Below are positions 55,191-63,644 of a DNA stretch of 64,000 bases, piece after piece (the first letter of the stretch is position 1; every line of letters starts with the position of its first letter). Source of the stretch: DATFVJ01 sp963851085 (lineage in GTDB: Bacteria; Actinomycetota; Actinomycetes; Streptosporangiales; Streptosporangiaceae); the NCBI GenBank assembly GCA_963851085.1, contig CAWKNX010000023.1, positions 124,001 to 188,000 on the forward strand. Reading direction: 5' to 3'. The notes under the pieces were generated by a model. That model was not told the origin of the DNA, searched no databases, and was given only the letters and a program-made list of their open reading frames with translations. A program made the position numbers and the translations under genes.

Positions 55191-56222
55191 CTACGGCGTC
55201 GGCGGATGTGACCGGGTGGCCTTGAGGACCGTAGGCGGCTCGGTCCGCAGGTCCACTACCTGCGGCCTTATCTCCCGCGGGGTGGCGGCGGCCGCGGGCC
55301 CGTACCCCATGCGCATGATCATCTGTGGGTACTTGGCCCACGGCCACGTGCGGTTCGAGACCGCAGGCAGCCTGTCGGCTCGTTCCAGCGGCTGGGTGAA
55401 GAACGATGCCGACACGTGGCGGCGGGCGGCCGTGAGCAGGACCCGCTGCAGACCCTGGCCGGCGCGCAGCCAGTCGAGGGGCGTATCGGTTTCTGTCGAG
55501 AGCACCAGCAGCCGGCTGCGCTTCTCGTACCGCGCGACCCGCCGTGCGCGGGGCGATTCGAGCCCCAGGTCACGGAATGGAACGTGGTTTTTCTTCGGTA
55601 GCGGGCCGAAAGCTGCGGCGGGAATCCCGAAGCCGGGAGTGCGCGCGCTCGTGTGCTGCCGCATTTCGTTCCGATAGGCGGGATCGGCGTTGAGCACGCG
55701 GTCGGCCTCGGCGATCTCGTGCAGAAGCTCCGTGGCCTGACGGCTGTGCAGCAGCCACAGATGGGTCCGCTCCCGCCATGCCACATGCTCAAGCTCAGAG
55801 ACGATATTCAACCCGACGCGAGTGCTGCTGAACGGCTCGCGGTTGGTGTGCCGCCACGGGATCGTCTCGAAGAGCCGCTGCTCGATGATGGTCGGCGCGC
55901 GTGGCCGGCTGAGCACGATCTCGACCGACGCGAGCAGATCTGGATCACTGTCGGCATCGGGGAGCAGCCAGACGATGGGGTCGTGCCCCGTGACGCGCAG
56001 CGCCATTCGCAGGTTGAACAGCGCCGCCCCGCAGCTAATGGCGAGTTCGCGTCGACGTGGATCCACGTGATCCAGGCCGCGCTCACGGTCGGCGCGCAAA
56101 TCGATGCGATCGTCGGCGCGGATCTCGAACTTCCACGGCTGGGTGTTGAAAACGGACGGTGCCGCCTGGGCCGCGCGGATCAGCCGGGAAAGGCTGGCGT
56201 CGGTAGCGAACGGACTCAGCAT
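55191..56222 (-). CDS. Acg-family nitroreductase-like protein
   Basis: The 343-residue protein resembles the Acg/Rv2032 group: LSRLIRAAQAAPSVFNTQPW near the start, LDHVDPRRRELAISCGAALF, NLRMALRVTGHDPIVWLLPD, and TIPWRHTNREPFSSTRVG. The later half has VLSTETDTPLDWLRAGQGLQ and PQMIMRMGYGPAAAATPRE. In mycobacteria these are dormancy (DosR)-regulated, FMN-binding, lid-covered homologues that may store FMN rather than reduce nitro groups. Here it lies between a NUDIX gene and the PKS without obvious shared control. Confidence 0.85.
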   Translation of the reverse strand: MLSPFATDASLSRLIRAAQAAPSVFNTQPWKFEIRADDRIDLRADRERGLDHVDPRRRELAISCGAALFNLRMALRVTGHDPIVWLLPDADSDPDLLASVEIVLSRPRAPTIIEQRLFETIPWRHTNREPFSSTRVGLNIVSELEHVAWRERTHLWLLHSRQATELLHEIAEADRVLNADPAYRNEMRQHTSARTPGFGIPAAAFGPLPKKNHVPFRDLGLESPRARRVARYEKRSRLLVLSTETDTPLDWLRAGQGLQRVLLTAARRHVSASFFTQPLERADRLPAVSNRTWPWAKYPQMIMRMGYGPAAAATPREIRPQVVDLRTEPPTVLKATRSHPPTP

Positions 56223-56442
56223 GTGGCACCTCGCTCCCGTCGTGAGCTAACACCAGCTTCGCCCGCTGGACCTCCCCGGCGGCACAGTCCTTGGTCCCAG
56301 GTGCCAGGGCCGCATGTCGCTCGCTGGCGAGCATTTCGGCCCGAGGCTCGAATGCCACCCGAAGCCGCCTCGAATGCCGCTCGAATGGCGCTCGAAGCCG
56401 GCTCGCATGCCGGTTCGAATGGACCCGAACTCGGCGACGGCG
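56223..56442. other. Intergenic region with short TCGAATGCC-type repeats
   Basis: Between the PKS stop and the Acg start, 56346-56425 contains several imperfect 12-15-bp repeats of GCTCGAATGCC / GCTCGAAGCCG. No gene or terminator with a T-run is visible. Confidence 0.45.
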
Positions 56443-59400
56443 TCAGCGTTCCTCGCCGTTCCCCGTCCCCGGAGTGGAGCCCGGCGCCGATCCGGCCCCG
56501 CTGTGCTCCGCGCCGTCGGCTTGCGCGGGGCCCGGTCCGGGGGCGGCTGTCATGATCGCCACAGTCACCGGGCCCGACACACCGCTGACCGCCACGACGG
56601 CGCTGGCTACCGCGAATTCACCCACACGCAGCAAAACCCAGCCGTCATCGTGCACCTGGTCAAGCACGAGCGGCGAGCCGGCGGGCAGGCCGGCCTTCGC
56701 CAGGCACTCGGCCGCGGCCCAGATCCTCGCCGTCACCGTCGCGGCAGGCTCGCCGCAGCGCTCGCGCAGATCGTCACGCAACGCGGTGCCGTCCGGCACG
56801 TCGGGAACCGCCGGATCGGGGCACGCTTGCGCCGCTGCCCAGGCGCAGGCGGCAGGCCCGGCCGCCTCGACCGTGAGGATGAGCCCGTCGAGGTGGCTGT
56901 GGCACGCCCGGCCCGCTGGTCCCGTCACCGCGTGCCACAACCCGCGCGGCGGGTAACCGCCGTCGCTGGAGCCGTTGCCCGGCCCGTGGGAGCCGTTGCC
57001 CGGCCCGTGGGAGCCGTTGCCCGGCCCGTGGGAGCCGTTTCCGCCGCCGTTTCCTGGGCCGCCGCCGTCGTCTGTGGCTTGCTCCTCGCCGTGGGCGAGG
57101 TGGCCGCCTGTATCCGCCGTGCTCCCGTTGCTCCTGCATCCGGCCGAGACCAGACGCGGCTGCCCAGCGCGAATGGTGACCCGCAGCCCTGGGCCGAGGC
57201 CCAGCGCGGCGGCGCCGCGTTCCAGATACACGGCAAGCAGCGCGGGTGGCCACGGCCGCCTGTGACGGAGCGGGCCGGTATCCCTCAGCCGCAGGCCGGC
57301 CCAGGCGACGATCATGCGGCCGTCGCCGTCCACGGCCTGCACGTCCCACACGTATTCGGCTGCGGTGGCCGAGCGCTCTCGGGCACGGATCTCCACGGCG
57401 CCGCTGGCCGCGAGCCCGATCGCGGTCACGCTGTCGCACCCAGCCGCGACTACCCTGCGGTGCGGCAGGCACGCTTGCAGCACGTGGATGGCAGCGTCGT
57501 TGACGCCAGGGCTGCCGAGCAGCAGCGGGCCGTGCGCAAAGCGGGGGCTAAACCACGGCGTGTCGTCCGCGCCGCGCACGAGGGCATGGCAGCTTCTTGA
57601 TGTCAGCGCGGGCAGGAACGCCACCCTGCGGAAGCGCCCGGCGTGCGCGCAAAGCGGCCCGTACAGTTCGGTGCCGTCCACGATTCCCGCGCTTATCCCG
57701 TCGAGCGGACCGCCGGTGACCTGCACGTCGCCGCACTGCGGTGCGCCGATAACGGGGAACACGGCCCGCAGGTGATCAGTGCGGTGGCCGTCGCCCGCGC
57801 TCCGCAGGACGGTCTCGATGGCGTCGCCTCTGTGCAGCGCGCAGACCCGGATCCGCGCCGGCCCGTCAGGGGGGATATCCACCGGGCTCACTATTTCCAC
57901 GTTCCTCGCCTGCCGCACCGGCTGCCCCGCTAGCACGGAGGCGGCCTGCGCCATCGCTTCGAGCCCGAGCACGGCCGGCAGGACGGCCTGACCGTCGATG
58001 CGGTAGTCGGCGAGATAGGGGTCGGTGTCCGCGTCGAGGGCCGCGTCGGCGACAAGTTCGACACCCGGGTAGTGCACCCGGACCGTCTCGAGGAAGCGGC
58101 CGGGACATCCGGCGGCCGCGCCCGTCGTGGGTGCGCCGGCCGTGGGTGCGCCCGTGCTGGGTACCGCTGCCGGCGGCAGCCCGAGCCGTCCGTGCACGGC
58201 GAGCCCGGTGGGAAGACCCGCCGTCGCGATCAGCCGGAGCAGCAACTGCCCCGCTTCGGTGAATGGGATCGGCGTACCCGGCGGCATCGCCGGGCCGGGC
58301 GCGCCCCCGGGCCGAGCCGGGGCCGCCATGCCACCGTGCCCAGCCGTACCCGCCGCGCCGGGCGGGCTCATCCCGTGCCAGGCTGGCCAGTCCAGATGCA
58401 GCACACGGCAGCCGGGTGTCTGCCGTGCGAGCCGCTCCGCCTGCTCGCGAAGCACACCGCTGGCGAGTGCGTTATGGCACTCGCCGGCCAGCCCGTAGGT
58501 GCCTGCCACCGATCCGAAGGTGACGACGAGCCGTAGCTTGCCCGGCCGCATCGCGGCGAGCGCGCTGGCCAGGCCGGCCGTCATGGGCCTGAGCTGATCA
58601 AGGAAGTCGTCGGCGGCGAGGTCGGCGAACCTGCGCGGTGTGTTCATCTCGCTGGCGTGCACGAGCGCGGTAACCGGGCCCAGCCGCTCCTCCAGTCGCG
58701 CCACCGCGGTTCGCGCGGCGGCGGGGTCGGTGACGTCGGCGGGCTCGTAGCCTGCGCAGGCTCCGGCAGCGCGCAGCTGATGCAGGCCGGCCCGGGCGGC
58801 CGGATCGGCGGCCGGGTCGGCATCGCCGATGATCCCGATCGCCGCGCCCGTGCCGGCGAGGGCCTCGGCGCACGCGAGGCCGATTCCGGTGATCCCGCCA
58901 GTGAGCAGTACAACGTCCGCGGGCCCGAGCGGCGTCGCACCTGTCCCCGTGACGGTCACTGGCTCGATACACGGAACGGCTGGCTGGTTACCATCGGTCA
59001 GGATGATCTCGCGGTAAACGCCGGGATCAGCGGTGGCGTGCGGCCGAGCCGACCACAGGCTGTCCGGGCTCTCCCGGACCCGCAGCAGCGTGACGCCGAG
59101 CCCGGGATGTTCGGCATGCAGGCTGCGGCAGAACCCGGCCAGCGCGCCGCCGCGGCTGATCACCACGAGCCTGCCGCAGGCGAGCGCCTCGCGGGCCGCG
59201 TCGAGCAGGCGCCCGGCGGAGCCGGGGTCGCCCGGGCTGGCTGGGCTGCCCACGAACACCAGGACGCGATCCGCCCGGGGGTCGTCGGCGAACGCCTCGC
59301 GGATGATTTTCCCGAACGGCTGCCGCCCAATGACACGAACCCGCCACGGTCCACGCGCGGGCGGGGCGGGCGGCCCGGTCATCGGGCGCGTCACCTCGGT

Positions 59401-62352
59401 GAAGCAGCGGATCCACGAATCTATGCCAGGAACTGCCTGATCATCGGGGGAGTCCGGCCCGCCGCTGGTGCCGTCGCCTGCCGGGCGGGCCGTGCATGGA
59501 TCGGTGAGGAAAACGCGCTCGCGCCAGATGTTGACCGGGCGCGCGGCGCGCCCGCGCAGTAGCGTCTCGAGGCTGGCAGCCGCGCCCGCGGCGAAGAGTG
59601 CGGCGGCGCACACGGCTGCCGCGTCGTCGTGGCCGGTTCGCTCGCCGCCAGCTTCGACACTGACCGCGGGCACATTGCAGCACTGGGCGGCGAGATCGGC
59701 GAGCATCCGGCCGGGCCCTGCCTCGCAGAACAGGTCGGCGAGCGGTGCGGCGGACCTGACGGCCTCGTGAAATCGAACCGGAACGGTGAGCTGAAGCCGC
59801 AGCAGCCAGCGAATGTCGTCGCGGGGCCGGAGTTCGCGGCCGGTGACGGTCGAGACGAGCCGGCGGCGCGGCGGCCCGAACGTGATGGAGTCCAGCATCG
59901 GCCGCGCTGTTACGCCCAAGCTGGTCATCGGAGGGAAAGCCGCGGGGTAATGGAATACGCCGGGCACCGGCAGCCGCGTCGTGGGGATACCGCAACGCGC
60001 CGCGCGTTCAGCGACCGTACGCACCGCCGCGGCGGTGCCCGCGAGCACGTGCGCTTGCGGTCCGTGGTAGGCGGCGATGACCAGGTCGGTGTCCTCGGCC
60101 AGGGCCCTGGCGGTCGCGGCGTCGGCTGACAGGCTCAGCATGGCGGTCCTGGCTGCCGCGGCTGCGTTCACCACGCGGGTACGCTCGGCGATCAGCGCGG
60201 CGGCGTCCGCTTCTGCCAGGCAGCCCGCCCACGCGAGTGCGATGATCTCGCCCGCGCCGTGCCCGACGGCCGCGGCCGCCGTCACGCCGAGCCTGTCCAG
60301 CCACCGCAGGGCCAGTTGGGACGCGTGGTGATCCTCGCCAGGCAGCAGCAGCACGACCCTGCCGCGCACGCCATCACCGGCGAAGACGCCGCTGCGCTGG
60401 CAGAGCACGCCCGGGACGAGAGTGGTCACGAGCTCGGCAGCGGACCCGGCGCGGCCCGCGAGTTCTTCCGCGCTTGCCGCCGCGAATGCGGCCCGCAGCC
60501 TTCCGGCAGACGCGCCCCTGGCTTCCTGGCAGGCGAGGTCGCGCCGCTCGCTGTCGGAGAACCACCGCGCGATCCCGGCGATCCTGCTGAGCTTGGTGGC
60601 GAGCTCGGCCGGATCGTCGGCGCTGAAGGCGTAGACCTCGGTACCTGGTGGCAGGTACGGTGCGCCGGCGGGATCCGCGGCCGTTCGGGGACCGCCGCGG
60701 AAAGCGCGCCATGCCCGGTCCCTGGCCGGTTCCCCTGCGCCGGCGTTCGTCGCTTTCGCGTTCGGCTGCCCGATCGCTGCTGTGGTGGCCATCGGTGTCG
60801 CGGGCACCGCTTCGGCCGGGCCGCGGCCCGTGGGCGTGCGCGTCGCGGCGGAACCGTCCTGGCCGCCCGCGGGTCCGGCCACCTGCGCCGGTTCCGCTGC
60901 CTGCGCCGGTTCCTGCTGGGCGCGCTGGCCTCCACGGCCGTTGGTGCGGCAGAGCACCAGGTGGGCGTTGGTACCGCCGAATCCCATGGTGCTCACCCCC
61001 GCGAGCCTGTGCCCGTCCGGCCACGGTTCTGGCGCGGCAAGGACACGGACCGTCGACGTGGCACGCAGCAGCGGATGAGGATGCTCGCAGCCCGTCGTCG
61101 GGGGCAGCGTGCCCGCCGACATCGCGAGAACGGCCTTCAGCAGCCCGGCGACGCCTGCCGCGGCCCTGGTATGGCCGATGTTCGCCTTGATCGAGCCGAG
61201 CGCCGCGGGATGCGGCGCGCCCGCCCGCAGCGCGCTGAGGGCGGTCAGTTCGGCAGCGTCGCTTGCGGCGGTGCCTGCCGCGTGCCCCTCGAAGAGGTGG
61301 ACGTGCGCCGGATCGGCCTCGGCACGCTCGTAGGCGCGGCGCAGCGCGAGCAGCAGGCCGTCGGGCCCCGAGATCGAGCGGCCGTTCCCGGCGGAGGAAA
61401 TGCCCCAGCCTGTGATGTCGGCGTAGCCGGGCACTCCGGCCGCGTGCGCGTCTTCCGCGCGCATCAGCGCGACGATGCCGCAGCCCTCACCGAGGAGGAA
61501 CCCGGTCGGTACGGCGTCGTAGATGCGCATCTCGTCCGTGGCGAGTGCGCCGGCCCTGCCGAAGCCGATGAGGTCGAACGGGTCGAGACCGACGTCGACG
61601 CCACCTGCGAGCGCGAAGTCGAGGTCGCCCGTCGCCAGGGCGGTACAGGCGCTCGCGACCGCGATCAGGGACGACGAGCAGGCCCCGTCCACCGCGTGTG
61701 CGCCGCCCTTGAAGCCGAAGTGGCCGCAGATCCGGCCCGCGATGTTGCTGGCGAGCCCGTCGGCCAGGCTGTCGGACGTGACGTCGGGCAGGGACGCGGC
61801 GAAGCACCTCGCCGCCGTCTCGAGTACCTCGCTGTGCCAGTCGCCCGGCGGGCAGGCAGCGGTGGCGAGGGCAGCGGCGAATGCCTTGCGGATATAGGGC
61901 CAGCGCAGCCGAAGTGTGGCCGCCCGCCGCAGGTGCCCGGTGAGGGTGCTGCCGACAATGACCCCGGCTCGTTCACGGCCAATACCCTGCCCGCCGGGGA
62001 ACCCGGCATCGCTGAGTGCACGTGCCGCGGTCTCGAGGGCGAGCAGGTGACCGGGGTCCACCGGGGAGCGCGCCGTATCTGAACGCTGGAAAGCCGTGCC
62101 TGGGAGCTGGAGAGCGGCATCATCGAGTTCCCAGCCTTCGATGAGCGCCGCTCGCGTGTAGCAGCCTGCGTCCGGCCCGCTCCGGTCGCCGTCGCTGTAG
62201 CCGTCGAGGTCGAGCCGGCCAGGCGGAATCCTGCGGAACGCCCGCCGGCCGGTGAGCACCAGGTCCCACAGCGACTGGAGGTCGGGTGCGTCCGGATACC
62301 TGCAGGCGAGCCCCACGATCGCGATGGCCTGCTCAGACATGGTCGGCTCCAC
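56443..62352 (-). CDS. Enediyne-type (PKSE-like) polyketide synthase with degenerate catalytic domains
   Basis: The unbroken 1969-residue frame (numbered from a GTG at 62352; ATG at 62340 is equally possible) follows enediyne PKS order. KS covers ~5-470: C225 in VDGACSSS, H357 in FEGHAAGT and H394 in ANIGHTRAAAG are all present. AT covers ~640-950, but the GHSxGE serine position reads GHGAGE (G699). The ACP normally between AT and KR is absent: DPCTARPAGD leads straight to VPGIDSWIRCFTEV. KR (~1145-1330) has TGGITGIG and S1281, but the tyrosine position is N1294 (GECHNALAS). DH (~1425-1690) has Y1450 where DHRIDG His is usual, while NDA/H is kept near 1619. The C-terminal PPTase-like part keeps WAAAECLAKAG, but the usual CDLE reads CAWA. 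Gly/Asn repeats are inserted at 1763-1799. Known PKSEs make polyene chains on their own ACP; this one should not. Confidence 0.88.
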   Translation of the reverse strand: MEPTMSEQAIAIVGLACRYPDAPDLQSLWDLVLTGRRAFRRIPPGRLDLDGYSDGDRSGPDAGCYTRAALIEGWELDDAALQLPGTAFQRSDTARSPVDPGHLLALETAARALSDAGFPGGQGIGRERAGVIVGSTLTGHLRRAATLRLRWPYIRKAFAAALATAACPPGDWHSEVLETAARCFAASLPDVTSDSLADGLASNIAGRICGHFGFKGGAHAVDGACSSSLIAVASACTALATGDLDFALAGGVDVGLDPFDLIGFGRAGALATDEMRIYDAVPTGFLLGEGCGIVALMRAEDAHAAGVPGYADITGWGISSAGNGRSISGPDGLLLALRRAYERAEADPAHVHLFEGHAAGTAASDAAELTALSALRAGAPHPAALGSIKANIGHTRAAAGVAGLLKAVLAMSAGTLPPTTGCEHPHPLLRATSTVRVLAAPEPWPDGHRLAGVSTMGFGGTNAHLVLCRTNGRGGQRAQQEPAQAAEPAQVAGPAGGQDGSAATRTPTGRGPAEAVPATPMATTAAIGQPNAKATNAGAGEPARDRAWRAFRGGPRTAADPAGAPYLPPGTEVYAFSADDPAELATKLSRIAGIARWFSDSERRDLACQEARGASAGRLRAAFAAASAEELAGRAGSAAELVTTLVPGVLCQRSGVFAGDGVRGRVVLLLPGEDHHASQLALRWLDRLGVTAAAAVGHGAGEIIALAWAGCLAEADAAALIAERTRVVNAAAAARTAMLSLSADAATARALAEDTDLVIAAYHGPQAHVLAGTAAAVRTVAERAARCGIPTTRLPVPGVFHYPAAFPPMTSLGVTARPMLDSITFGPPRRRLVSTVTGRELRPRDDIRWLLRLQLTVPVRFHEAVRSAAPLADLFCEAGPGRMLADLAAQCCNVPAVSVEAGGERTGHDDAAAVCAAALFAAGAAASLETLLRGRAARPVNIWRERVFLTDPCTARPAGDGTSGGPDSPDDQAVPGIDSWIRCFTEVTRPMTGPPAPPARGPWRVRVIGRQPFGKIIREAFADDPRADRVLVFVGSPASPGDPGSAGRLLDAAREALACGRLVVISRGGALAGFCRSLHAEHPGLGVTLLRVRESPDSLWSARPHATADPGVYREIILTDGNQPAVPCIEPVTVTGTGATPLGPADVVLLTGGITGIGLACAEALAGTGAAIGIIGDADPAADPAARAGLHQLRAAGACAGYEPADVTDPAAARTAVARLEERLGPVTALVHASEMNTPRRFADLAADDFLDQLRPMTAGLASALAAMRPGKLRLVVTFGSVAGTYGLAGECHNALASGVLREQAERLARQTPGCRVLHLDWPAWHGMSPPGAAGTAGHGGMAAPARPGGAPGPAMPPGTPIPFTEAGQLLLRLIATAGLPTGLAVHGRLGLPPAAVPSTGAPTAGAPTTGAAAGCPGRFLETVRVHYPGVELVADAALDADTDPYLADYRIDGQAVLPAVLGLEAMAQAASVLAGQPVRQARNVEIVSPVDIPPDGPARIRVCALHRGDAIETVLRSAGDGHRTDHLRAVFPVIGAPQCGDVQVTGGPLDGISAGIVDGTELYGPLCAHAGRFRRVAFLPALTSRSCHALVRGADDTPWFSPRFAHGPLLLGSPGVNDAAIHVLQACLPHRRVVAAGCDSVTAIGLAASGAVEIRARERSATAAEYVWDVQAVDGDGRMIVAWAGLRLRDTGPLRHRRPWPPALLAVYLERGAAALGLGPGLRVTIRAGQPRLVSAGCRSNGSTADTGGHLAHGEEQATDDGGGPGNGGGNGSHGPGNGSHGPGNGSHGPGNGSSDGGYPPRGLWHAVTGPAGRACHSHLDGLILTVEAAGPAACAWAAAQACPDPAVPDVPDGTALRDDLRERCGEPAATVTARIWAAAECLAKAGLPAGSPLVLDQVHDDGWVLLRVGEFAVASAVVAVSGVSGPVTVAIMTAAPGPGPAQADGAEHSGAGSAPGSTPGTGNGEER

Positions 62353-63106
62353 GCGCGAGCCTTGCTGAGACCTGCGGCGGTGCCACGGCCTGCGGCGCCC
62401 GGGCTTGCGGCGGTGCCACGGCCTGCGGCGCCCGGGCTTGCGGCGCTGTGGTCTGTGGTGCCCGGGCCTGCGGCGCTGTCGCTATGGGGGTGATCGCAGT
62501 GGCTGGGCTTTCTGGTGCGCCTTGGCGTACGGCAGGATCGCCGGGCATTGAGTCGCGGCCAGCGGCGCCGCGCCGGCCGGCTGCGGCGTGACGGCCGATG
62601 CTGGTGCCCCGCCCCGGGGCGGCATGGCGGCCGATGGGGACCCTGCGGCTGATGGGGACCCTGCGGCTGATGGGGACCCTGCGGCTGATGGGGACTCTGT
62701 GGCCGATGGGGACTCTGCGGCTGATGGAGACCGTACGGCCGATGGGGACTCTGCGGCTGATGGAGACCGTGCGGCCGATGGGGACCCTGCGGCCAATGGG
62801 GACCCTGCGGCCGATGGCGCTCCTGCGCCCTGCGGTGGCGCCGTCCGCGGCCGTGGTGCGCGAAACCGTCCCCGCGTCGCGGCTCGCGGTGCGCACGACG
62901 GCGCGGGCCGCCGCCGCCGTCGCGGAAAGTATCGCGCAGAAAGCAGCGGGCAAACACCTGACGGCCGCTGCGGCGAGCTTGGCCACGGCGCCGGGTGAAA
63001 ACCTGAATCGCCGCTTGAACGAGCCGATGTCGCTGTCCTCACGCCACGGGCCGGCAGCAACTTCCCGAGCGGGCCACATGCGTGCCGCTCGTCCCCGAAC
63101 GTCCAC
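62333..63106 (-). CDS. Arg/Ala-rich repeat protein overlapping the PKS start
   Basis: This 257-residue ORF ends at a TGA 3 bp inside the PKS gene as read from the ATG at 62340 (ATGTCTGA), suggesting coupling. Its codons have high G/C at third positions. The first part contains DIGSFKRRFRFSPGAVAKLA and a hydrophobic stretch (LAAAAVRCLPAAFCAILSA). The middle is a hexapeptide repeat RRVPI(S/G), ten to eleven units encoded by an 18-bp DNA repeat (62630-62830), and the end is an APQARAPQAVAPP repeat. All six frames stay open across the 18-bp repeat, so coding cannot be proven. No family is recognised. It may be a cationic membrane-associated protein, or not be made. Confidence 0.4.
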   Translation of the reverse strand: MDVRGRAARMWPAREVAAGPWREDSDIGSFKRRFRFSPGAVAKLAAAAVRCLPAAFCAILSATAAAARAVVRTASRDAGTVSRTTAADGATAGRRSAIGRRVPIGRRVPIGRTVSISRRVPIGRTVSISRRVPIGHRVPISRRVPISRRVPISRRVPIGRHAAPGRGTSIGRHAAAGRRGAAGRDSMPGDPAVRQGAPESPATAITPIATAPQARAPQTTAPQARAPQAVAPPQARAPQAVAPPQVSARLARGADHV

Positions 63107-63587
63107 CTGTTCCCCCTGTGATGCCCGGGGGACGGCCCCCGGATCCCCCCGCCGTGCAAGCCCGGGGGACGGCCCCCGGTGCCGTGCAAGCCCGCAGAGC
63201 CGAACCCCCGGTTCCTGCCGTGCGAGCCCGCGAATTACCGCCGGAATCCACTGAAGTGCTGCGTCCGCAGGCGCGTGACCTGGACCGGAGACGCAATGAA
63301 ACAGGACGCGAATAATAGTGCTGCGCCGAAGGCGCCTAAGATGCGCACCGGCGGCAGGTTGGTGATGACCATATTGACATCACAGGGCCTGGTCAAGGGC
63401 TGCAGATAATTGCCACGTTTTGCCTTGGGTGACGTCTATTTCAGTAAGTTGATACCGACCACGTGAGCCGTTTGGGATGAGCTTTGGCGCCCGAATGGAC
63501 TGGATCAGACCCGAGACAGACGAGGGGGTCCATGAACGCGAGTTGGCCAGCCAAAGTCGCGAGTTCCTACGTCTTCTTCGCCCCCTT
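63107..63587. other. Intergenic region, GC hairpins, no gene seen
   Basis: Two copies of CCCGGGGGACGGCCCCCGG (around 63126 and 63163) can fold as hairpins. From 63300 the DNA is AT-richer (AATAATAGTG, ACCATATTGACATCACAG), as for a promoter region of the repeat-ORF/PKS transcript or of a gene reading rightward. I find no convincing frame. Confidence 0.45.
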
Positions 63588-63644
63588 TTCATGATCGCGG
63601 TAACTTTTCTGCGCATATCGCGGAAAAGTTACCGCGATCATGAA
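63588..63644. repeat. 57-bp palindromic element, copy F
   Basis: Left arm TTCATGATCGCGGTAACTT, spacer of 19 bp, right arm AAGTTACCGCGATCATGAA, perfect arms. It is followed by AGCCCGGCGCTGCTGGTCCG and the conserved flank to about 63707. The remainder to 64000 shows no gene. Confidence 0.92.

Noticed and set aside
60259..62082. 607-residue plus-strand open frame
   Set aside because: It is fully antisense to the PKS, Arg/Gly/Ala-rich without any motif, a by-product of high GC third positions.
56443..62352. Complete enediyne biosynthetic cluster
   Set aside because: None of the usual partner genes (E10-type thioesterase, E3/E4/E5/E7/E8-like, self-resistance) is in the window; only the PKSE-like gene is visible, and the region beyond 64000 cannot be judged.
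23528..63644. 57-bp palindromes as ordinary rho-independent terminators
   Set aside because: There is no T-run after the stem, spacers are 19 nt (long for a terminator loop), and sequence conservation of the arms is far higher than termination needs; a role in termination is still possible for copies between converging genes.
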